A DNA stretch of 64,000 bases, from NCBI RefSeq assembly GCF_004167675.1, contig NZ_SEZQ01000005.1. One strand, given 5' to 3'. How positions within the stretch are numbered: the stretch's first letter is position 1; each line of letters begins with the position of its first letter. Positions 60,680-64,000 of the stretch are shown here, piece after piece. Source of the DNA: Aliivibrio finisterrensis_A. Its GTDB lineage: Bacteria > Pseudomonadota > Gammaproteobacteria > Enterobacterales > Vibrionaceae. Below the pieces are notes generated by a model. It was not told where the DNA came from and made no database searches. It saw only the letters and a program-made list of their open reading frames with translations. Made by a program: the position numbers and the translations under genes.

Positions 60680-62029
60680 GTGAACCCTATAAATGTTGCT
60701 AAATTTGGCGGAACAAGTGTTGCAAATTTTGAAGCAATGAGCCGCAGCGCTTATGTCATAGAACAGAACCAAAATACTCACCTTGTCGTTATCAGTGCTT
60801 GCTCCGGAGTCACTAATCTTTTAGTTGAACTCGCAAATGGCACACAAGATAATCAAAGAAAAAAAGTAATCCTCTCTGAACTCAAGTCCATACATTTTTC
60901 AGTATTAGACCAACTTTCCGATCCCATTTACCCTGAAAAAGCCATTCTTGAAATCCTTGATGATATAGAAAAAGCGACTGATGCTGCGACTTTCCAACCT
61001 AGCGATAAACTTACTGACCACCTTGTCGCGTGTGGTGAGTTAATGTCTACCCACCTTTTTACTCAACTATTGATTGAACGTGGAAATTCTGCAGTTCGCT
61101 TTGATATTCGAACCGTACTACGCACCGATTCAAAATTTGGTAAAGGTGAACCTCAACTTGAAGAAATTACTCGTTTAGCTCGAGAAAAACTGATACCTCT
61201 ATGTCAAAAACATATCGTTGTAACGCAGGGCTTTATTGGCTCAGATAGCCAAGGGAGTACAACAACATTAGGTCGAGGAGGCAGTGATTACAGTGCCGCT
61301 TTGATTGCAGAATCAGTGAATGCATGTGGATTAGAGATTTGGACCGATGTTCCGGGTATTTATACAACCGACCCACGTATTGCCTCTGCTGCCTCACCAA
61401 TCCCTGAAATCAGTTTCAGCGAAGCCTCTGAAATGGCAAATTATGGGGCTAAAATATTGCACCCATCAACCCTATTGCCAGCACTTCGCCATCAAATTCC
61501 GGTATTTGTTGGTTCATCAAAAGAACCAGAAAAAGGCGGCACATGGATTAAACAACAGGTAAATAGCTCTCCATTATTTAGAGCGCTAACCCTACGCTGC
61601 AATCAAACCATGGTGACATTACATAGCCCAAATATGTTTCATGCTTACGGTTTCCTTGCCGAAGTGTTTAAAATTTTGGCAAAATACCAAATATCTGTAG
61701 ATTTAATTACAACTTCCGAAGTCAGTGTTGCTCTCACTCTTGATCAAACAAATACCAATGGCAAAGCACCTGAATTGCCACCAGAAGCACAGCAAGAACT
61801 TGAAGAACTCTGCACAATCGAAATAGAACACAATTTGTGCTTAGTTGCGCTCATTGGTAATCAAATGAGTCACTCTAAAGGCTCAGCTAAACAAGTATTC
61901 GGTACTTTAGAGGATTTCAATTTACGTATGATTTGTTATGGTGCAAGCCAACATAATTTATGCTTTTTATTAAATGAATCAGACTCAAAACGTGCAGTTC
62001 AAGTTCTACATAAAGAGTTATTTGAATAA
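60680..62029 (+). CDS. lysC: Lysine-sensitive aspartate kinase III LysC
   Basis: LysC phosphorylates aspartate, the first step to lysine, methionine, threonine and diaminopimelate, and is feedback-inhibited by lysine. The 449-aa protein has kinase motif VAKFGGTSVANFEAM, FIGSDSQGSTTTLGRGGSDYSAAL, then two C-terminal ACT domains (about 305-449). It has no homoserine dehydrogenase domain, so it is monofunctional. The start codon is GTG at 60680 with GGGAG nine bases upstream. It is controlled by the preceding lysine riboswitch. Confidence 0.95.
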   Translation: MNPINVAKFGGTSVANFEAMSRSAYVIEQNQNTHLVVISACSGVTNLLVELANGTQDNQRKKVILSELKSIHFSVLDQLSDPIYPEKAILEILDDIEKATDAATFQPSDKLTDHLVACGELMSTHLFTQLLIERGNSAVRFDIRTVLRTDSKFGKGEPQLEEITRLAREKLIPLCQKHIVVTQGFIGSDSQGSTTTLGRGGSDYSAALIAESVNACGLEIWTDVPGIYTTDPRIASAASPIPEISFSEASEMANYGAKILHPSTLLPALRHQIPVFVGSSKEPEKGGTWIKQQVNSSPLFRALTLRCNQTMVTLHSPNMFHAYGFLAEVFKILAKYQISVDLITTSEVSVALTLDQTNTNGKAPELPPEAQQELEELCTIEIEHNLCLVALIGNQMSHSKGSAKQVFGTLEDFNLRMICYGASQHNLCFLLNESDSKRAVQVLHKELFE

Positions 62030-62062
62030 ATAGAACTAATTTAAATAAGGACCTGACCATTT

Positions 62063-62224
62063 ATACCAATCTACATAAGTATTTGATCATTCTTGCTTGT
62101 TAAAATCGATTATATCTGCGTTATAAATTTTGTAATTAGAACCACTAGTTACTGTAATTTATGCCTTGCTCTAATCGATTTTTCCTACGCAATTATCTGA
62201 TCAACTATTTATCCAGAATGGTAT
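62063..62224 (+). repeat. 162-bp dispersed repeat, copy C
   Basis: The element runs from ATACCAATCTACATAAG to CCAGAATGGTAT in the gap between the convergent lysC and metH genes. It is the reverse orientation of copy B, with only about two differences, and the better-preserved homologue of half copy D. It is AT-rich with no ORF. Confidence 0.85.
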
Positions 62225-62225
62225 T

Positions 62226-62292
62226 ACACTTGAATATATATCAAGTGTATAAACTAAAAATCCCATTAATAGATTTATTAATGGGATTTTTA
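62226..62292. terminator. Bidirectional terminator between lysC and metH
   Basis: A long stem AAAAATCCCATTAATA (62256-62271) pairs with TATTAATGGGATTTTT (62276-62291), A-rich on one side and T-rich on the other. A second hairpin, ACACTTGA with TCAAGTGT (62226-62248), precedes it. Confidence 0.88.
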
Positions 62293-62305
62293 ATTTAAAA
62301 AGAAA

Positions 62306-64000
62306 TTAGTTTAAATTTGGACCTAACCATTTTTCAGTCTCTAACATGTCCCAGCCTTTTCTTTCTGCGTAACTCTCTGCCTGATCTTTTTGGATCTGAG
62401 CTATCGCAAAATAACGAGAATCAGGGTGAGAGAAATACATGCCAGAAACAGAGGCTCCCGGCCACATAGCATAACTAGAAGTCAACGACATTCCTATTGC
62501 TTCTTCAACATCCATCAACTCCCACAATGTCCCTTTTTCGGTATGCTCAGGGCAAGCAGGGTATCCAGGTGCCGGGCGAATACCTTGATACTTTTCACGG
62601 ATAAGATCATCATTTGAAAGATCTTCGTCTTGAGAGTATCCCCAAATATCTTTACGTACTTCTTTATGCAAATATTCGGCAAACGCTTCAGCTAAACGGT
62701 CAGCAACGGCTTGGATCATAATTGCATTATAATCATCACCTTTGGCTTTATAGTCATCCGCAAGCTCTCTTTCACCAATACCACCAGTCACAGCAAAGCC
62801 ACCAATCCAATCGGCCTTTCCGCTCTTTTTCGGTGCGATATAATCAGATAAACAATAGTTAAACCCTTTTGGCTTTTCTGTTTGTTGACGTAAATTATGT
62901 AGAACTTTCAATACCTCAGTACGTGATTCATCGGTATACACTTCAATATCATCATCAATGCTGTTGGCAGGAAAAAGCGCACACATTCCTCGCGCTTTTA
63001 GTAAACCTTCTTTTTCTACACGATCCAATAGATCATTCGCGTCTTTATATAAACGCTTCGCTTCTTCACCCACTTCTTCATGATCTAAAATTGCAGGGTA
63101 TTTGCCCATTAAAGACCATGTCATAAAGAATGGAGTCCAATCAATATATTGGCGTAATGTAGCAACATCCATATCATCAATAATATGTACACCCGGCTTT
63201 ACAGGTGCTGGAGGCGTGTAGTTTACCCAATCAATATCGACTCTGTTTGCTCGCGCCCTTTCTAGTGAAACGGGTTTTGTTCGTGGTGTTTTACGATTAT
63301 GTTGATCACGTACACGCTCGTAATCTAAATCTAATTTTTCAACAAATGCAGGTTTCAATTCATCAGAAAGTAATGACGTGCATACACCAACCGCACGAGA
63401 AGCGTTGTTAACATAAACCACAGGTTGAGAGTAATTTTGCTCTATCTTCACCGCTGTATGTGCTTTAGAGGTTGTTGCTCCACCAATCAAAAGTGGCAAA
63501 TCAAAGCCTTGACGCTCCATCTCTTTAGCCACATGAACCATCTCATCAAGCGATGGTGTAATAAGACCAGAAAGTCCAATAATATCGACGTTCTCTTCTT
63601 TCGCAACTTTTAGAATTTTCTCACAAGAAACCATCACGCCAAGATCAATGATCTCATAGTTATTACATTGAAGAACAACCCCAACGATATTCTTGCCGAT
63701 ATCGTGTACGTCACCTTTCACCGTTGCTAATAAGATTTTGCCATTGGTTGAACCGACATCTTTCGTGGCATTAATAAAAGGTTCTAAATGCGCTACGGCT
63801 TGTTTCATCACTCGCGCAGACTTAACCACTTGAGGAAGGAACATTTTCCCTTCACCAAATAAATCACCCACGACGTTCATGCCGTCCATTAAAGGACCTT
63901 CGATCACTTCAATAGGGCGAGCTGCATTGACTCGTGCTTCTTCTGTATCTTCAACAATGAAGTCAGTAATTCCCTTCACTAAAGAATGTTCAAGGCGTTT
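62306..64000 (-). CDS. metH: Cobalamin-dependent methionine synthase MetH (3' part)
   Basis: MetH methylates homocysteine using B12 and methyltetrahydrofolate. Only the C-terminal 564 residues are present (E. coli 1,227); the frame is open to the right edge, entering as KRLEHSLVKGITDF. It includes the cobalamin-binding domain with DVHDIGKNIVGVVLQC (His ligand of cobalt), LSGLITPSLDEMVHVA and LIGGATTSKAHTAVKI. The SAM-binding activation domain follows (from about residue 235), with RPAPGYPACPEH. Apparent internal starts near 63979 are not real. A strong terminator follows. Confidence 0.96.
   Translation of the reverse strand, partial: KRLEHSLVKGITDFIVEDTEEARVNAARPIEVIEGPLMDGMNVVGDLFGEGKMFLPQVVKSARVMKQAVAHLEPFINATKDVGSTNGKILLATVKGDVHDIGKNIVGVVLQCNNYEIIDLGVMVSCEKILKVAKEENVDIIGLSGLITPSLDEMVHVAKEMERQGFDLPLLIGGATTSKAHTAVKIEQNYSQPVVYVNNASRAVGVCTSLLSDELKPAFVEKLDLDYERVRDQHNRKTPRTKPVSLERARANRVDIDWVNYTPPAPVKPGVHIIDDMDVATLRQYIDWTPFFMTWSLMGKYPAILDHEEVGEEAKRLYKDANDLLDRVEKEGLLKARGMCALFPANSIDDDIEVYTDESRTEVLKVLHNLRQQTEKPKGFNYCLSDYIAPKKSGKADWIGGFAVTGGIGERELADDYKAKGDDYNAIMIQAVADRLAEAFAEYLHKEVRKDIWGYSQDEDLSNDDLIREKYQGIRPAPGYPACPEHTEKGTLWELMDVEEAIGMSLTSSYAMWPGASVSGMYFSHPDSRYFAIAQIQKDQAESYAERKGWDMLETEKWLGPNLN

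Noticed and set aside
63979..64000. metH fragment starting inside the window near 63979
   Set aside because: The reading frame continues to the window edge as normal MetH sequence, so the gene is simply cut by the boundary, not truncated.
1..64000. CRISPR arrays, tRNA/rRNA genes, insertion sequences, prophage or attachment sites
   Set aside because: No regularly spaced direct repeats, tRNA-like cloverleafs, transposase, integrase or phage genes were recognised on either strand.

Overview
The window is gamma-proteobacterial chromosome from the Vibrionaceae, most like the Aliivibrio (Vibrio fischeri/logei/salmonicida) group. This rests on the AT-rich base composition, the recognisable protein sequences (RraB, ArgF, PyrBI, Mla, Lpt, RpoN), and a complete mannose-sensitive haemagglutinin (MSHA) pilus locus between csrD/mshH and mreBCD in vibrio order. 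The species is an inference; no search was run. No tRNA, rRNA, CRISPR array, transposase or prophage gene was seen. The content is almost entirely core-genome housekeeping.

Layout. 1-4.7 kb: a partial GH2-like domain protein and rraB (minus), then a 29-codon remnant of arginine deiminase (arcA), argF behind tandem ARG boxes, the pyrL-pyrB-pyrI attenuation operon and ridA (plus). 4.7-10.8 kb: idi, plsC, murA, ibaG and mlaBCDEF (minus): isoprenoid, phospholipid, peptidoglycan and outer-membrane lipid-asymmetry genes. 11.1-20.5 kb: yrbG, kdsD-kdsC-lptC-lptA-lptB (Kdo synthesis and LPS export), rpoN-hpf-ptsN-rapZ-ptsO (sigma-54 / nitrogen PTS cluster) and mgtE (plus). 20.5-33.5 kb: pmbA (minus), darP (plus), then tldD, a nitrilase-family amidase, yhdP, rng, maf and mreDCB (minus). 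33.7-52.0 kb: the MSHA locus mshQPODCABFGENMLKJI plus mshH/csrD, all minus. 52.3-59.1 kb: ssb (minus, with a LexA-box-like site), galU, uvrA and a PglL-type O-oligosaccharyltransferase. 59.1-64 kb: a class V aminotransferase (minus), lysC preceded by a lysine riboswitch (plus), and the 3' part of metH (minus, running off the right edge).

How the genes fit together. Three themes recur. Envelope building includes the Mla pathway, YhdP, PlsC, Kdo/Lpt, MurA and MreBCD. RNA-level control includes RraB, RNase G, RapZ and CsrD. Surface attachment is carried by the MSHA pilus, whose ATPase MshE has two c-di-GMP-binding MshEN motifs and whose pilins could be glycosylated by the nearby PglL. Amino-acid and pyrimidine genes carry readable cis-regulation: ArgR boxes, a UTP-type attenuator and a lysine riboswitch.

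Non-genic highlights are a 162-bp repeat family with ATACCAAT/ATTGGTAT-type ends. It has three full copies, two of which differ at about 2 of 162 positions and lie inverted 51 kb apart, plus one half copy. Many TAATG stop/start overlaps occur in the mla, kds and msh operons. I found no convincing previously undescribed multi-gene system. The most interesting items are the repeat family, the arcA deletion scar, the uncharacterised MshQ and GH2-like proteins, and the hairpins between mshQ and mreB.
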